From the NCBI GenBank assembly GCA_035511075.1, contig DATKFW010000109.1:1-64000 (forward strand): 64,000 bases of DNA, given 5' to 3'. Positions within the stretch are counted from its first letter, which is position 1, and every line of letters starts with the position of its first letter. Origin of the DNA: DATAUD01 sp035511075. GTDB lineage: Bacteria > Verrucomicrobiota > Verrucomicrobiia > Limisphaerales > Palsa-1400. The position numbers were made by a program, and so were the translations under genes. Under the pieces are notes generated by a model that was not told the DNA's origin, did not search any database, and was given only the letters and a program-made list of their open reading frames with translations. This document shows, one piece after another, positions 17,381 through 25,657 of the stretch.

Positions 17381-18130
17381 GTGAAAAAGAGCCGAGAATT
17401 TTTCAGGTTAATTCCGCCCGCCGGTCCTTCCAACGAACCGGATAGCATCGAAATCCACTCGCATCGGATGCCTATTCATTATCGCCGGCACGGGCGCGCC
17501 CGCAATTACGTCTTGCGGTTGCACACCAACAAGACGGTGTTGGTAACCATCCCGCGGCACGGCACGAAGCGGTTTGCGCGCGAATTTGTGGCCAGCCGGA
17601 AAACCTGGCTGGAAAAACAGTGGCGGATTATGGAAACGCGGAATGTGCCTCCGCAAGTATTGCGTCCAGGCATGGAAATTCTCCTGCATGGCCGACCGGT
17701 GCCCCTGGAAGTCGCGATGCAGGGACAGAGATGGGAATTGCAATTCGGCTCGGAACGGGCGCCGCTGACCAATCCGCTCGGCAACCTCCGCCCGACGCTG
17801 GAAAATCATTTGCAGAACCTGGCGAGGTCCTGCCTGATCCAGCGCGCGCACGAACTGGCGCAATACTATTCCGAGAAAATTCGCCGCGTTGTCGTTCGCA
17901 ATCAAAGAAGCCGCTGGGGCTCCTGCTCTTATAACGGCACCATTTCGCTCAACTGGCGCTTGATCCAATTGCCGGCGCCCGTTCGCGACTACATCATCGT
18001 GCATGAATTGATGCATCTGCGCGAGTTGAACCATTCACCCCGTTTTTGGGCGGAAGTAGCCAAGGCGTGTCCGGACTACCGGATTGCGGAAGAATGGCTG
18101 AAACAGAACTCGGGCCGAGTCGGTTTTTGA
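17381..18130 (+). CDS. YgjP/DUF45-family zinc metallopeptidase-like protein
   Basis: A 249-residue cytoplasmic protein of the YgjP (M48-related, DUF45) family. The zinc site is HELMH at H208-H212, with the downstream NHSPRFWAEV segment supplying the usual conserved residues. The RNQRSRWGSCSYNGTISLNW stretch is also characteristic. Its cellular role is unknown; some members sit next to restriction genes, but none is here. GTG start at 17381. Confidence 0.88.
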   Translation: MKKSREFFRLIPPAGPSNEPDSIEIHSHRMPIHYRRHGRARNYVLRLHTNKTVLVTIPRHGTKRFAREFVASRKTWLEKQWRIMETRNVPPQVLRPGMEILLHGRPVPLEVAMQGQRWELQFGSERAPLTNPLGNLRPTLENHLQNLARSCLIQRAHELAQYYSEKIRRVVVRNQRSRWGSCSYNGTISLNWRLIQLPAPVRDYIIVHELMHLRELNHSPRFWAEVAKACPDYRIAEEWLKQNSGRVGF

Positions 18131-18166
18131 ATGGAACGTTGATTGGTCTAGTTGGATAGTGGCCTC

Positions 18167-18850
18167 ATGGCGTCGTTTTTACAGTTGCGGGATGTTGGCA
18201 AGACCTATCTGTCAGTCCAGGACGCTCCGCCGGTGGTTGTGCTGGACGGAATCAGCCTGGAGATTGAGCGAGGCGAATCGGCCGCCATAGTCGGCCCTTC
18301 AGGTTCGGGCAAAAGCACGCTGCTCAATATCATTGGCACGTTGGACAGGCCGACACGCGGCCAGGTGCTATTGGGAGGAGAGGACATCGGGCAGTTGAAC
18401 GAGGCCCGCCTCGCCGAAACGCGCAACCGTCAAATCGGATTTGTCTTCCAGGCGCATCACCTCCTGCCCCAATGCACCGTCCTGGAGAACGTGCTGGTAC
18501 CGACGCTGGTTTGCGCTGACGCGCAGCTTCGCGAATCCGCGCCCGCGCGCGCGCAACGGTTGCTGGACCGAGTGGGCCTGGGCGGGCGCCTCAACCATCG
18601 TCCCGGCCAGCTTTCCGGCGGGGAACGAGGCCGGGTTGCGGTCGTCCGTGCTTTGATCAATCAACCGCGTTTGTTGCTGGCCGACGAGCCGACCGGTTCG
18701 CTTGATCGCGTCGCTGGCGAGGAGTTGGCGCGACTGCTGGTTGAACTGAATCGCGAGGAACGAGTGACGATGATCGTCGTGACACACGCGCCGGACCTGG
18801 CCCAGCGCATGGGCCGCTGCTTTCAACTGATGGATGGACGCCTGACCTGA
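18167..18850 (+). CDS. LolD/MacB-type ABC transporter ATP-binding protein
   Basis: A 227-residue ATPase of the LolD/MacB/FtsE group: Walker A GPSGSGKST, FVFQAHHLLPQCTVLENVLVP, signature LSGGERGR, Walker B LLLADEPTGSLD and H-loop VVTHAPDL. LolD energises release of outer-membrane lipoproteins with LolC/LolE. No permease gene is adjacent, so partner and function (LolD or another MacB-like exporter) are unresolved. ATG 18167 is preferred over an in-frame TTG at 18152. Confidence 0.85.
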   Translation: MASFLQLRDVGKTYLSVQDAPPVVVLDGISLEIERGESAAIVGPSGSGKSTLLNIIGTLDRPTRGQVLLGGEDIGQLNEARLAETRNRQIGFVFQAHHLLPQCTVLENVLVPTLVCADAQLRESAPARAQRLLDRVGLGGRLNHRPGQLSGGERGRVAVVRALINQPRLLLADEPTGSLDRVAGEELARLLVELNREERVTMIVVTHAPDLAQRMGRCFQLMDGRLT

Positions 18851-19023
18851 ACCGTAGCCATTCGGTTGGGAGCGAAATGCTTGCTTGATATTTTTGCGCA
18901 AGGACTTCGTCTCTCGGCGCTTACCGATCCACTTTGGGATATGCTCGCGCCTCATTCCTCGCCTTGCGCAAAAATCTGCCGCGCAATCATTTCATTCCCA
19001 AGCGAATGGATACGGCTGAAATC

Positions 19024-21006
19024 TCAACGGGCAAACTCCTTTCGCACTCCCGCTGCCCGCAGGTCAAGCGGGTGGAAACCAAAACGCAGGGCAGGGGACC
19101 GGCGTCGAAGCCGGAAATCACCCTTCTCCGGAGCGACAAACAGCGGATCGATGAACAGTGAGTGAACGTCGTACCCCAACGCGTGCCAATCCTCGAACTT
19201 CAGCGAACCGTCAAGCGGCGGATGCGAAGGCCCCGCGCGCGTGTCGAAGTAAATGTTGTGGTCGATTACAAAGCCGTTTGAGGCCCAATTTCCCGAAAAG
19301 ACCCGGCCCGAATTGAAGTAGACAATATTGTTCGTCATCACGAAACCGAGATGGGTTTCTGGTCGCGTGCGCGCCAATTGGGCGTCGTGGTTGAGCGCGA
19401 AAATGTTGTTGTAGAGCAGGTTGTTTTCCCCGTAATGCTGGTGAAAACCAGCGCTTTGGCAGCGATAGACGATGTTGCTCTCCAGCACGATGTCCGAACT
19501 GCCTTCATCCGTGTAAAGTCCCCAGCCGCCGTATGCAAAGACGCTCACGTCGTGAATCAGGTTCTCCCGCACGACCGTCCCGGGTTGCACTCCCAGAGTG
19601 TACACGCCGCCCATATCGCTCAGCATCCCCTGGCCGATGTCATGCAGGTGATTGAATTCGATAAGGTTGCCCCGGCACTGATTGGCGCCATATCCCCAGG
19701 TCCAGCCGACGGAAATGGCGATGCTAAACGTGTGGTCGATTTCGTTGTGCGCAATCCAGTCGGAAGCGCTCGACAGGACGAACACGCCAACCGCCGGCGC
19801 GTTGACCAGGCCGATGTGGTGAATGTGATTGTCGTCCACGGTATTGCCCCAATTGTCTGACGTGCCATCGGTGTCGCCCAATCGGACGCCGCCGGCGCCC
19901 AGATCGTACATCTCACACCCGGTGACCATGTTGTGACGGCAGCCGCGGCCAAAGTTGATCGCGTACCCACCGAGGCGTGTGAAGATGCAATGCTGTACCA
20001 TGCAAGCCTCCGCCCATTGCGCTTCGAACGCCGCGCCAACCTCCACTGCCGCCTGTGTATCCACATCGCTCCCGTCATTAAACGGCCAATCGGTACCGGC
20101 GAAGGTGAGTCCTCGAAATACCACATCGCGCACGGGAGTCTTCTCTTGTCCTTCCAGGCGTGCCAATTCGTAAAGATGCGGCGCGGTGATTATCGCCGAG
20201 GGTACATCTTCGCCCGCCTCCGGCCAATACGTAACGGTGCCGCTCTGGCTGTCCAGGTGCCATTCTCCTGGCGCCAACGAGTCTGGCGCATTTTCGATAT
20301 AATACCGCGCGTTCGCCTCGTTCGCGGTTTCAAAGGCACGACCGGCGAGAGTAACGATGTTTGACGCTTCTGAGTAGGAACGAATCTGGTTGCGCGTTTG
20401 CGACCAGAACGGAATTAAAACCAGTTCGACGTCCCCTTGCGACGCCCACTCGGGCTTGATATCGCCGGGATTGACCCGCAATTGGGTGGGATGGCCCGTG
20501 ATGGGTCCGCCCGCGGCGCGGAAGAAGCCCGAAACAGGCAGGCGCGCCCGCTGCTTGCGCCGGCCATTGACGAACAACTCATGAAATTGCCAGGCCCCAT
20601 GGCACGCCGCCGGAATTTCGACCTGCCATATATTAGAGTTGACGCGCGAACGTTGCCATCCGGTGACTTGGGTCTCGCCGCTGATGACGGGCTTTTCGCC
20701 GCGCCGTGCGGCGATGTTGAGCCCGGAATCCTGGGGCAGGAAAAGCAGCGGGCGATCCAAAACATAAACACCCTCGCGCAACACGATCTGTGGAGCGACG
20801 CCGGCCGCGCCGCGTCGCGCTTCGCGGGATCGTTCAAGGGCGGCGGGCAGCGTCGCCAAAGGGCCGTCGGTTCCATCGCGATTGGCCGATGGCTGGCTGC
20901 CGGACCAGCGGTCGTTGCCGCCAGGTGCAACATAAATTTTCACTGGACCGCCCAGGGAACGACAGGTCCAAAAACAGGCGAACAAGAACCAAAGAAATCG
21001 GCTCAC
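19024..21006 (-). CDS. Secreted right-handed parallel beta-helix repeat protein
   Basis: A 660-residue exported protein with an N-terminal signal peptide and the opening KIYVAPGGNDRWSG seen in many Verrucomicrobia and Planctomycetes beta-helix proteins. From about residue 300 it carries repeated short N/G-rich turns with buried aliphatics (HNMVTGCEMYDLGAGGVRLG, ENLIHDVSVFAYGGWGLY, ESNIVYRCQSAG) typical of pectate-lyase-like beta-helix coils. Likely a polysaccharide lyase, hydrolase or binding protein, substrate unknown. The start overlaps the end of yajQ by 4 bp, so they may be co-transcribed. Confidence 0.85.
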   Translation of the reverse strand: MSRFLWFLFACFWTCRSLGGPVKIYVAPGGNDRWSGSQPSANRDGTDGPLATLPAALERSREARRGAAGVAPQIVLREGVYVLDRPLLFLPQDSGLNIAARRGEKPVISGETQVTGWQRSRVNSNIWQVEIPAACHGAWQFHELFVNGRRKQRARLPVSGFFRAAGGPITGHPTQLRVNPGDIKPEWASQGDVELVLIPFWSQTRNQIRSYSEASNIVTLAGRAFETANEANARYYIENAPDSLAPGEWHLDSQSGTVTYWPEAGEDVPSAIITAPHLYELARLEGQEKTPVRDVVFRGLTFAGTDWPFNDGSDVDTQAAVEVGAAFEAQWAEACMVQHCIFTRLGGYAINFGRGCRHNMVTGCEMYDLGAGGVRLGDTDGTSDNWGNTVDDNHIHHIGLVNAPAVGVFVLSSASDWIAHNEIDHTFSIAISVGWTWGYGANQCRGNLIEFNHLHDIGQGMLSDMGGVYTLGVQPGTVVRENLIHDVSVFAYGGWGLYTDEGSSDIVLESNIVYRCQSAGFHQHYGENNLLYNNIFALNHDAQLARTRPETHLGFVMTNNIVYFNSGRVFSGNWASNGFVIDHNIYFDTRAGPSHPPLDGSLKFEDWHALGYDVHSLFIDPLFVAPEKGDFRLRRRSPALRFGFHPLDLRAAGVRKEFAR

Positions 21007-21488
21007 TCGCGGAAATTCTCAAAGCCCAGTGCCGCCGGGAAATCGTGGCCCCGAACGGCAACAATCACCGCCTGCAAATCGTCCCTGCTCTTGCCGGTTA
21101 CGCGGATAGCTTCACCCTGGATTTGCGTGGTGACCTTGAGCTTGGTATCGCGAATAAACGCGGTGATTTGCTTGGCCACGGACTGTTCGATGCCCTGTTT
21201 GATTTTGACCACCTGCCTGCTGTGGCCCAATGGCGACACCTCGGGCGGGGCCGACTCCACGCTTTTCAAGCTCACCTGGCGCTTGGCCAATTTATTGATG
21301 ACGATTTCGTGCAGCGCCTGGATTTTAAACTGGTCGCCAGCCGAGAGCTTAATCTCATTTTTTTCCAAGACGATTTCCGCGTTGCTGCCCTTAAAGTCAA
21401 ACCGGTTGGCCAACTCCTTCCTGGCCTGGTTTACCGCGTTTTCGATCTCCATCGAACTCACCTCCGAAACTATGTCAAATGACGGCAT
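21003..21488 (-). CDS. yajQ: YajQ family nucleotide-binding protein
   Basis: A 161-residue two-domain protein of the YajQ/UPF0234 family, a cyclic di-GMP-binding effector in some proteobacteria. Family landmarks are the start PSFDIVSE, ARKELANRFDFKGS, LSAGDQFKI, VVKIKQGIEQSVAKQI and TGKSRDDLQAVI. Length and start match family members. No GGDEF or EAL protein is seen in this window. Confidence 0.96.
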   Translation of the reverse strand: MPSFDIVSEVSSMEIENAVNQARKELANRFDFKGSNAEIVLEKNEIKLSAGDQFKIQALHEIVINKLAKRQVSLKSVESAPPEVSPLGHSRQVVKIKQGIEQSVAKQITAFIRDTKLKVTTQIQGEAIRVTGKSRDDLQAVIVAVRGHDFPAALGFENFRE

Positions 21489-21580
21489 GAGGGGATATTA
21501 ACAAATCGCCTGGCGAACTCAAACCGCATTTGCACATGAAATTGCCGCGCGATGAGACGGCAAATAATAAAGAATTATAC

Positions 21581-21608
21581 TTGAGCGGGGGATAAAAAAA
21601 ACTACTGT
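21581..21608 (+). promoter_or_regulatory. Possible promoter giving a leaderless transcript
   Basis: TTGAGC (21581-21586), a 16-bp spacer and TACTGT (21603-21608) lie so that transcription would start at the ATG of the Dabb gene (21615). No Shine-Dalgarno precedes that ATG. The -10 match is weak (3 of 6), so this rests mainly on spacing. Confidence 0.3.
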
Positions 21609-21614
21609 TACCCC

Positions 21615-21917
21615 ATGTCTAAGGTAAAACACATTGTTTTGTTGAAGTTTAAAGAGGGAACGGCAGAGGAACAGATTGGGAAGTTCTTCGATGATGTCCT
21701 TGAGTTGTCCGAAACAGTGCCGGGGATTGACGATTATGTTTCCGGCACCAATTGCAGCCCGGAAGGGGCCGCCCAGGGGCTGACTCACGGGTTCATCATG
21801 ACTTTTTCCGATGCGGCCGCTCGCGACGCTTATATTGTTCATCCGGAGCACGAACGGTTCAAGACGATGGCTTTGACCGTCGTTGAATCCGCGCTTATTT
21901 TTGATTTCGAGGTTTAG
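21615..21917 (+). CDS. Dabb (stress-responsive alpha/beta barrel) family protein
   Basis: A 100-residue ferredoxin-like protein. The opening KVKHIVLLKFKEGTAEEQI, the YVSGTNCSPEGAAQGLTHGF segment and the HPEHERF motif are standard for the Dabb domain. Such proteins dimerise into small barrels. A catalytic role is known for only a few (for example polyketide cyclases), so function is open. Single gene, 55 bp upstream of aspS. Confidence 0.92.
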   Translation: MSKVKHIVLLKFKEGTAEEQIGKFFDDVLELSETVPGIDDYVSGTNCSPEGAAQGLTHGFIMTFSDAAARDAYIVHPEHERFKTMALTVVESALIFDFEV

Positions 21918-21972
21918 AGGGGCGCACGCCAGGGGGGATCGTAAGGGCTAATCGGCGGTTTTTTCCGATACA

Positions 21973-23775
21973 ATGAAACGCACCCATCATTGCAACGAGT
22001 TGCGTCCGGTCCACATCGGGCAGTCGGTCACGCTGGCCGGATGGGTCCATTCGCGGCGCGATTTGGGGGGGCTCATTTTTATCGATGTTCGGGACCGCGA
22101 AGGACGCACCCAGACGGTCTTTGATCCTTCGGGTTTGGACCGGGAAATTTTTGATCGCGCGGCTTCGCTTCGCAGCGAATGCGTGATTAGCGTGACCGGG
22201 AAGGTCCGCGCGCGGCCCCCGGGCACCAACAATTCCAAGATCGCCACGGGCGAAATCGAAATTGGCGTGACGGCGCTGGAAGTGCTGAACATGGCGGAAG
22301 TCCTTCCGTTTCCGCTGGACGATCCGGAGGTCGCCAAGACGGTCAACGAGGAGTTGCGCCTGCAATATCGTTACCTTGATTTGCGGCGTCCTGAAATGGC
22401 GCGCAACCTGCGGATGCGCAGCAAAGTCGGCACGGCGACACGGGTTTATTTCGACGAGCAGGGGTTTTTGGAAATCGAGACGCCGACGCTGTTTAAATCG
22501 ACGCCGGAAGGGGCGCGGGAATTCCTTTCTCCCAGCAGGTTGAATCCGGGGAAGTTTTACGCGTTGCCGCAGTCGCCGCAGCAGTTCAAACAAATTCTGA
22601 TGGTCGGGGGGATCGAGAAGTATTTTCAACTGGCCCGCTGCTATCGCGATGAGGCGTTGCGGGCCGATCGGCAGCCGGAGTTCACGCAGATCGACGTGGA
22701 AATGTCTTTTATCGAACGGGAGGATGTTTATAATCTGGTCGAGGGCCTGCTCAAACGGGTCTGGAAACTGGCGCTGGACATCGACGTGGCAACGCCGTTT
22801 AAACGGATCTCGTTTCAGGAGGCGCTCAATCGCTTCGGCATCGATAAACCGGACACGCGATTTGGAATCGAGCTGGCCGATTTTACGGAGGAATTCCGGG
22901 GCAGCACGTTTAAGGTCTTCAGCGGGGCGATTGCCGGGGGCGGCGTGGTCAAGGCGATCAACGCCACGGGCCTTGCAGACGCCACGCAGGGGCAGATCGA
23001 AATCATGACCGAATACGCCAAGGGTTTCGGCGCAAAGGGTCTGGCCTACATCAAGGTGGAAAAGGGGGAATGGAAATCGCCGATCGTCAAGTTTTTCACG
23101 GAGGCTGAAAAGGCGGCGTTGACGGCGAAACTGAAAATCGAGGAGGGCGACCTGATTCTTTTTGCGGCGGACCAATGGCTTGCCGCGTGCGAAATTCTGG
23201 GGAGAATTCGTCTTTACTGCGCCGAGTTGTTGAAGTCGCGGGGAAAACTGGCCTTTCCGGCGAATCGATTCGATTTCCTGTGGGTGGTGGATTTCCCGTT
23301 GCTCTCGTTCGACAAGGAGCAGAACCGGTGGTATTCGAGCCATCATCCGTTTACGGCGCCGGTGGCGGAGGACGTCTCTCTTTTGACGAGCGACCCGCGG
23401 AAGGTTCGCGGGCAGCATTATGATATCGTGGTCAACGGGATCGAGTTGGGCGGGGGATCGATTCGGATTCACCAACCGGAGCTGCAACGGCTGGTTTTCG
23501 AGAAGGTGCTGCAAATAGCGCCTGAAGTGGTGCAGGCCCGATTCGGTTACATGCTGGAGGCGTTTCGTTACGGGGCGCCGCCGCACGGGGGGATTGCGCT
23601 GGGATTCGACCGGCTGATCGCGATATTGTGCGGGGCCAGCAGCATTCGCGACGTGATCGCCTTTCCCAAAACCGCCAAGGGGACGGACCTGATGACGGAT
23701 TCTCCCGCCGCCGTGGATCCGAAGCAACTGCGGGAATTGTATTTGGAACTGAGGCTGCCGACGAAGGAGAATTGA
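21973..23775 (+). CDS. aspS: Aspartyl-tRNA synthetase (bacterial type)
   Basis: Class II synthetase of 600 residues with an N-terminal OB-fold anticodon domain (about 1-110, VTLAGWVHSRRDLGGLIFID), the class II catalytic core with motif 2 (YRDEALRADRQPEFTQID), the bacterial GAD insertion (about 290-420), and motif 3 (GGIALGFDRLIAIL). Whether it also charges tRNA-Asn cannot be decided here because gatCAB and asnS are not in view. Confidence 0.97.
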   Translation: MKRTHHCNELRPVHIGQSVTLAGWVHSRRDLGGLIFIDVRDREGRTQTVFDPSGLDREIFDRAASLRSECVISVTGKVRARPPGTNNSKIATGEIEIGVTALEVLNMAEVLPFPLDDPEVAKTVNEELRLQYRYLDLRRPEMARNLRMRSKVGTATRVYFDEQGFLEIETPTLFKSTPEGAREFLSPSRLNPGKFYALPQSPQQFKQILMVGGIEKYFQLARCYRDEALRADRQPEFTQIDVEMSFIEREDVYNLVEGLLKRVWKLALDIDVATPFKRISFQEALNRFGIDKPDTRFGIELADFTEEFRGSTFKVFSGAIAGGGVVKAINATGLADATQGQIEIMTEYAKGFGAKGLAYIKVEKGEWKSPIVKFFTEAEKAALTAKLKIEEGDLILFAADQWLAACEILGRIRLYCAELLKSRGKLAFPANRFDFLWVVDFPLLSFDKEQNRWYSSHHPFTAPVAEDVSLLTSDPRKVRGQHYDIVVNGIELGGGSIRIHQPELQRLVFEKVLQIAPEVVQARFGYMLEAFRYGAPPHGGIALGFDRLIAILCGASSIRDVIAFPKTAKGTDLMTDSPAAVDPKQLRELYLELRLPTKEN

Positions 23776-23843
23776 CGGTTTATTTGACAGCGGGATATTC
23801 CTTCAAATTTCCGCAAGATTTTCGAAGCAAGCCCGCTCACGGG

Positions 23844-23926
23844 AAAAGACGGGAAAAACAGGGACATGGAGGAACAGAAGGACGCGAAGGAAACAGAGAC
23901 TCTGTTGTGTGTGCCCTCTGATCGCC
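23844..23926 (+). repeat. Dispersed repeat family B, copy 1
   Basis: About 83 bp starting AAAAGACGGGAAAAACAGGG and ending in CCCTCTGATCGCC. It shares long identical blocks with 27534-27616 (GGAGGAACAGAAGGACGCGA, GTGCCCTCTGATCGCC) and shorter ones with 25561-25626. It lies 120 bp upstream of the CDI-immunity-like gene, in the same orientation as that gene. Confidence 0.8.
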
Positions 23927-24046
23927 ATCAGCCAGCCACGCTCGCGATTCCTGAAGCAGACATCGCCGATCATGTCTGGAATGGCCGAGATTGTGGCTCT
24001 CTCTCCTTGATTTCCGGTTGGCAAAGTTTCAGCTTTGGATTGTTAT

Positions 24047-24346
24047 ATGTCGGCAAACAACGACAATCCATCTGTTGCGGATTTGGCCGGCCCCTGGGCG
24101 GATTCTGATTCGGAAAGTGGCTTGATTCTGAGATGTAAAGCTGCATGGAACAAGCCGCTGCGGGAGTTGACAAATAAAGAGCTTGCTACGTTCTTACAGC
24201 AGCGAATCGCCGTGATTCATATTTTACCCGTTGCCAAGAATAGGATCGAAAACAAAGTAGCCGATGGCACTGAGTTTTATGAGGGAGAACTGAAGGAGGC
24301 GATTGAAGCCGTCACGCAAGCCGATGACCGTCAGCATCCAAATTGA
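24047..24346 (+). CDS. CdiI-like contact-dependent inhibition immunity protein (orphan)
   Basis: A 99-residue protein whose core (WNKPLRELTNKELATFLQQR, then ILPVAKNRIE, then GTEFYEGELKEAI) follows the pattern of small CDI-system immunity proteins that read KPLRELTxxELAxLLxQxIG, then LxPLALxxLExxP, then EGDFYxGDLLxAVL. These neutralise a partner CdiA toxin tip in the cytoplasm. No CdiA, CdiB or other polymorphic toxin is visible, so it is an orphan that may protect against neighbours' toxins. ATG 24047 is preferred over TTG 24035. The family call comes from remembered pattern, not a search. Confidence 0.6.
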   Translation: MSANNDNPSVADLAGPWADSDSESGLILRCKAAWNKPLRELTNKELATFLQQRIAVIHILPVAKNRIENKVADGTEFYEGELKEAIEAVTQADDRQHPN

Positions 24347-24395
24347 TACACGAGTTGCTTTGACCCTGAACAGAGGTTTACATTCTCAGGGGGAC

Positions 24396-24477
24396 GCTAT
24401 CAGGGTCTGTAAGCTTGACTGATTTTTGAGAAGATATTTTACCACGGATTACAGGGATCACACGGATGGAGCGGGTG
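24396..24477 (+). repeat. Dispersed repeat family A, copy 1
   Basis: About 82 bp containing GTCTGTAAGCTTGACT, then GAAGATATTTTACCACGGAT, then CACACGGATGGAGC. Close copies lie at 30271-30352 and 32443-32535. Ends 110 bp upstream of the DUF433 gene and shares its orientation. Confidence 0.8.
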
Positions 24478-24551
24478 CAATCGCCGCCTTGGAATTGCCT
24501 GGGCGCTTCTGATTTTTCAGGGGAATCTGCCGTGTGGGTCAAAACCATTGC

Positions 24552-24580
24552 TTGAGCAGCGATGAAACAGCCGCTACAGT
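24552..24580 (+). promoter_or_regulatory. Promoter of the DUF433/DUF5615 pair, probably leaderless
   Basis: TTGAGC (24552-24557), a 17-bp spacer and TACAGT (24575-24580; 4 of 6 to consensus). The expected transcription start, about 7 bp after the -10, coincides with the ATG at 24587. There is no Shine-Dalgarno. Confidence 0.45.
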
Positions 24581-24586
24581 ATCGGC

Positions 24587-24811
24587 ATGAAATACGCGGA
24601 GCGCATCACGTTTGACCCGGAGCAATGCGGCGGAAGGCCGTGCATTCGCCATTATCGCATTCGGGTAAAGGATGTGCTCGATTTGCTGGCTGCGGGAGTC
24701 CCCGAAGCTGGAATTCTGGAAGATTACGAATTTCTTGAACTGGAAGACATTCGTGCTTGTCTCGAGTTCGCCGCAGAGCAAGTCAATTACCCGGTGCTCG
24801 TCAACACCTAA
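24587..24811 (+). CDS. DUF433-family antitoxin
   Basis: A 74-residue protein of the DUF433 helix-turn-helix family (ITFDPEQCGGRPCIRHYRI, VKDVLDLLAAG, ILEDYEFLELEDIRACLEFA), the usual antitoxin partner of DUF5615 PIN-like toxins. The toxin gene begins 3 bp after its stop. The DUF433 fold is a small winged-helix-like domain, so it probably also represses its own promoter (inference). Confidence 0.9.
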   Translation: MKYAERITFDPEQCGGRPCIRHYRIRVKDVLDLLAAGVPEAGILEDYEFLELEDIRACLEFAAEQVNYPVLVNT

Positions 24812-24814
24812 TCG

Positions 24815-25144
24815 GTGCGCTTTCTCGTTGACACGCAATTGCCCGCTGCGTTGGCTCGGTGGCTTCGAGACACGGGACATCAGGCCGAACACGTCCTGGA
24901 AGTCGGTCTGGGTCAGGGCAAGGACAATCCTGTCTGGCAGTATGCGGGACAGCATGGCGCGACGATTTTAACGAAGGACGAGGATTTCGCGGAATGGGTC
25001 CGCAGAGGGCGTTCTGGGCCATCTGTCGTCTGGCTGCGGCTTGGCAATTCATCCAAGCGGGTATTATTGACGTGGTTTGACCCGCTGTTGCCGCTCGTCG
25101 TTCAGAAACTTCAACAGGGCGAACGATTGATTGAACTGCGCTAA
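24815..25144 (+). CDS. DUF5615 PIN-like toxin
   Basis: A 109-residue PIN-domain-like protein: N-terminal FLVDTQLPAALARWLRD with the first acidic residue, TILTKDEDFAEWV with the second acidic cluster, and the C-terminal VVWLRLGNSSKRVLL. Family members are putative RNases paired with DUF433 antitoxins. The GTG start at 24815 lies 3 bp after the antitoxin stop, implying translational coupling. Acidic residues D6 and those in KDEDF appear intact, so it is probably functional. Confidence 0.88.
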   Translation: MRFLVDTQLPAALARWLRDTGHQAEHVLEVGLGQGKDNPVWQYAGQHGATILTKDEDFAEWVRRGRSGPSVVWLRLGNSSKRVLLTWFDPLLPLVVQKLQQGERLIELR

Positions 25145-25384
25145 CGTCCTTCGCCAAACGGGGAACACGGCAAGACCGCCGACAAGAGCTTCGGCGGCGG
25201 GGGGCTTCTCAATTTGATTGACGGCAATGGTCCAGATCGCTGACGGACTGGGGCGTAAGAATTACTTTTTAGCCCATGCATCCACGAGCAGGCATTGTCA
25301 CGTTTAGCCATGTTATTCTGTGATCCGTGGTCAATTCGTCTGTGGTTCAGAGACGGTTGATTGCGTTGCTGACGCGGGATCGCC

Positions 25385-25519
25385 AGGGACTCCGGCTTTC
25401 CTTTGACTTGTGGCAACACTTCGGATGCGGCACTGCGCGGGATTTTGACCGGGAAGTTACGGGAGGCGCTGCGTCTGTTTGAATCCGGTGAAATCGTTGT
25501 TGAAATCGGTTCGGCATAA
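25385..25519 (+). pseudogene. C-terminal remnant of a second DUF5615-like toxin
   Basis: One frame reads GFPLTCGNTSDAALRGILTG and continues to FESGEIVVEIGSA before a stop at 25517-25519. The pattern GNTS, then a helix, then GE-x-VEI matches the end of DUF5615 proteins and parallels GNSSKRVLL...GERLIEL in the intact toxin at 24815. The frame is blocked by stops upstream of about 25366, and no N-terminal half could be found. Recognition is by eye on about 45 residues. Confidence 0.5.
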
Positions 25520-25560
25520 TTCCGCACAGGTCATTTTCTTCCGGGAATGGCACCCGGCAG

Positions 25561-25626
25561 AAAAGACGGGAAAACACAGGCTTGGCAAGGTCGCGAAGGA
25601 AACAGAGATTGTATTTGCCAAAGTCC
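25561..25626 (+). repeat. Dispersed repeat family B, copy 3 (diverged)
   Basis: Shares AAAAGACGGGAAAA, an AGGCTTGG-like centre and CGCGAAGGAAACAGAGATT with copies 1 and 2, then diverges. It ends 32 bp before the ATG of the pseudopilin at 25658, again in the same orientation as the gene. Confidence 0.65.
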
Positions 25627-25657
25627 TTGCGCGGGGCGACGATGGCGGCACAGCGAT

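Larger units (their letters stand above)
25145..25657 (+). other. 513-bp gap with toxin remnant and repeats
   Basis: No intact gene seen. Contents in order: a hairpin with 7-bp arms CCGCCGA/TCGGCGG (25176-25182 and 25191-25197) without a T tract; a short inverted piece resembling repeat A (about 25304-25330); the C-terminal remnant of a second DUF5615-like toxin (25385-25519); and repeat B copy 3 (25561-25626), just before the pseudopilin start. Confidence 0.6.

Noticed and set aside
24001..24046. TTGGCA-N17-TGTTAT directly before the ATG of the CDI-immunity-like gene
   Set aside because: The -10 abuts the ATG, so transcription would begin inside the gene. Not supported as a promoter unless the start codon is further downstream.
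25141..25527. 128-codon open frame on the minus strand in the gap after the DUF5615 toxin
   Set aside because: Composition is rich in S, P and R with no fold-like pattern. It runs antisense to a toxin remnant and part of a repeat, so it is most likely a chance frame.
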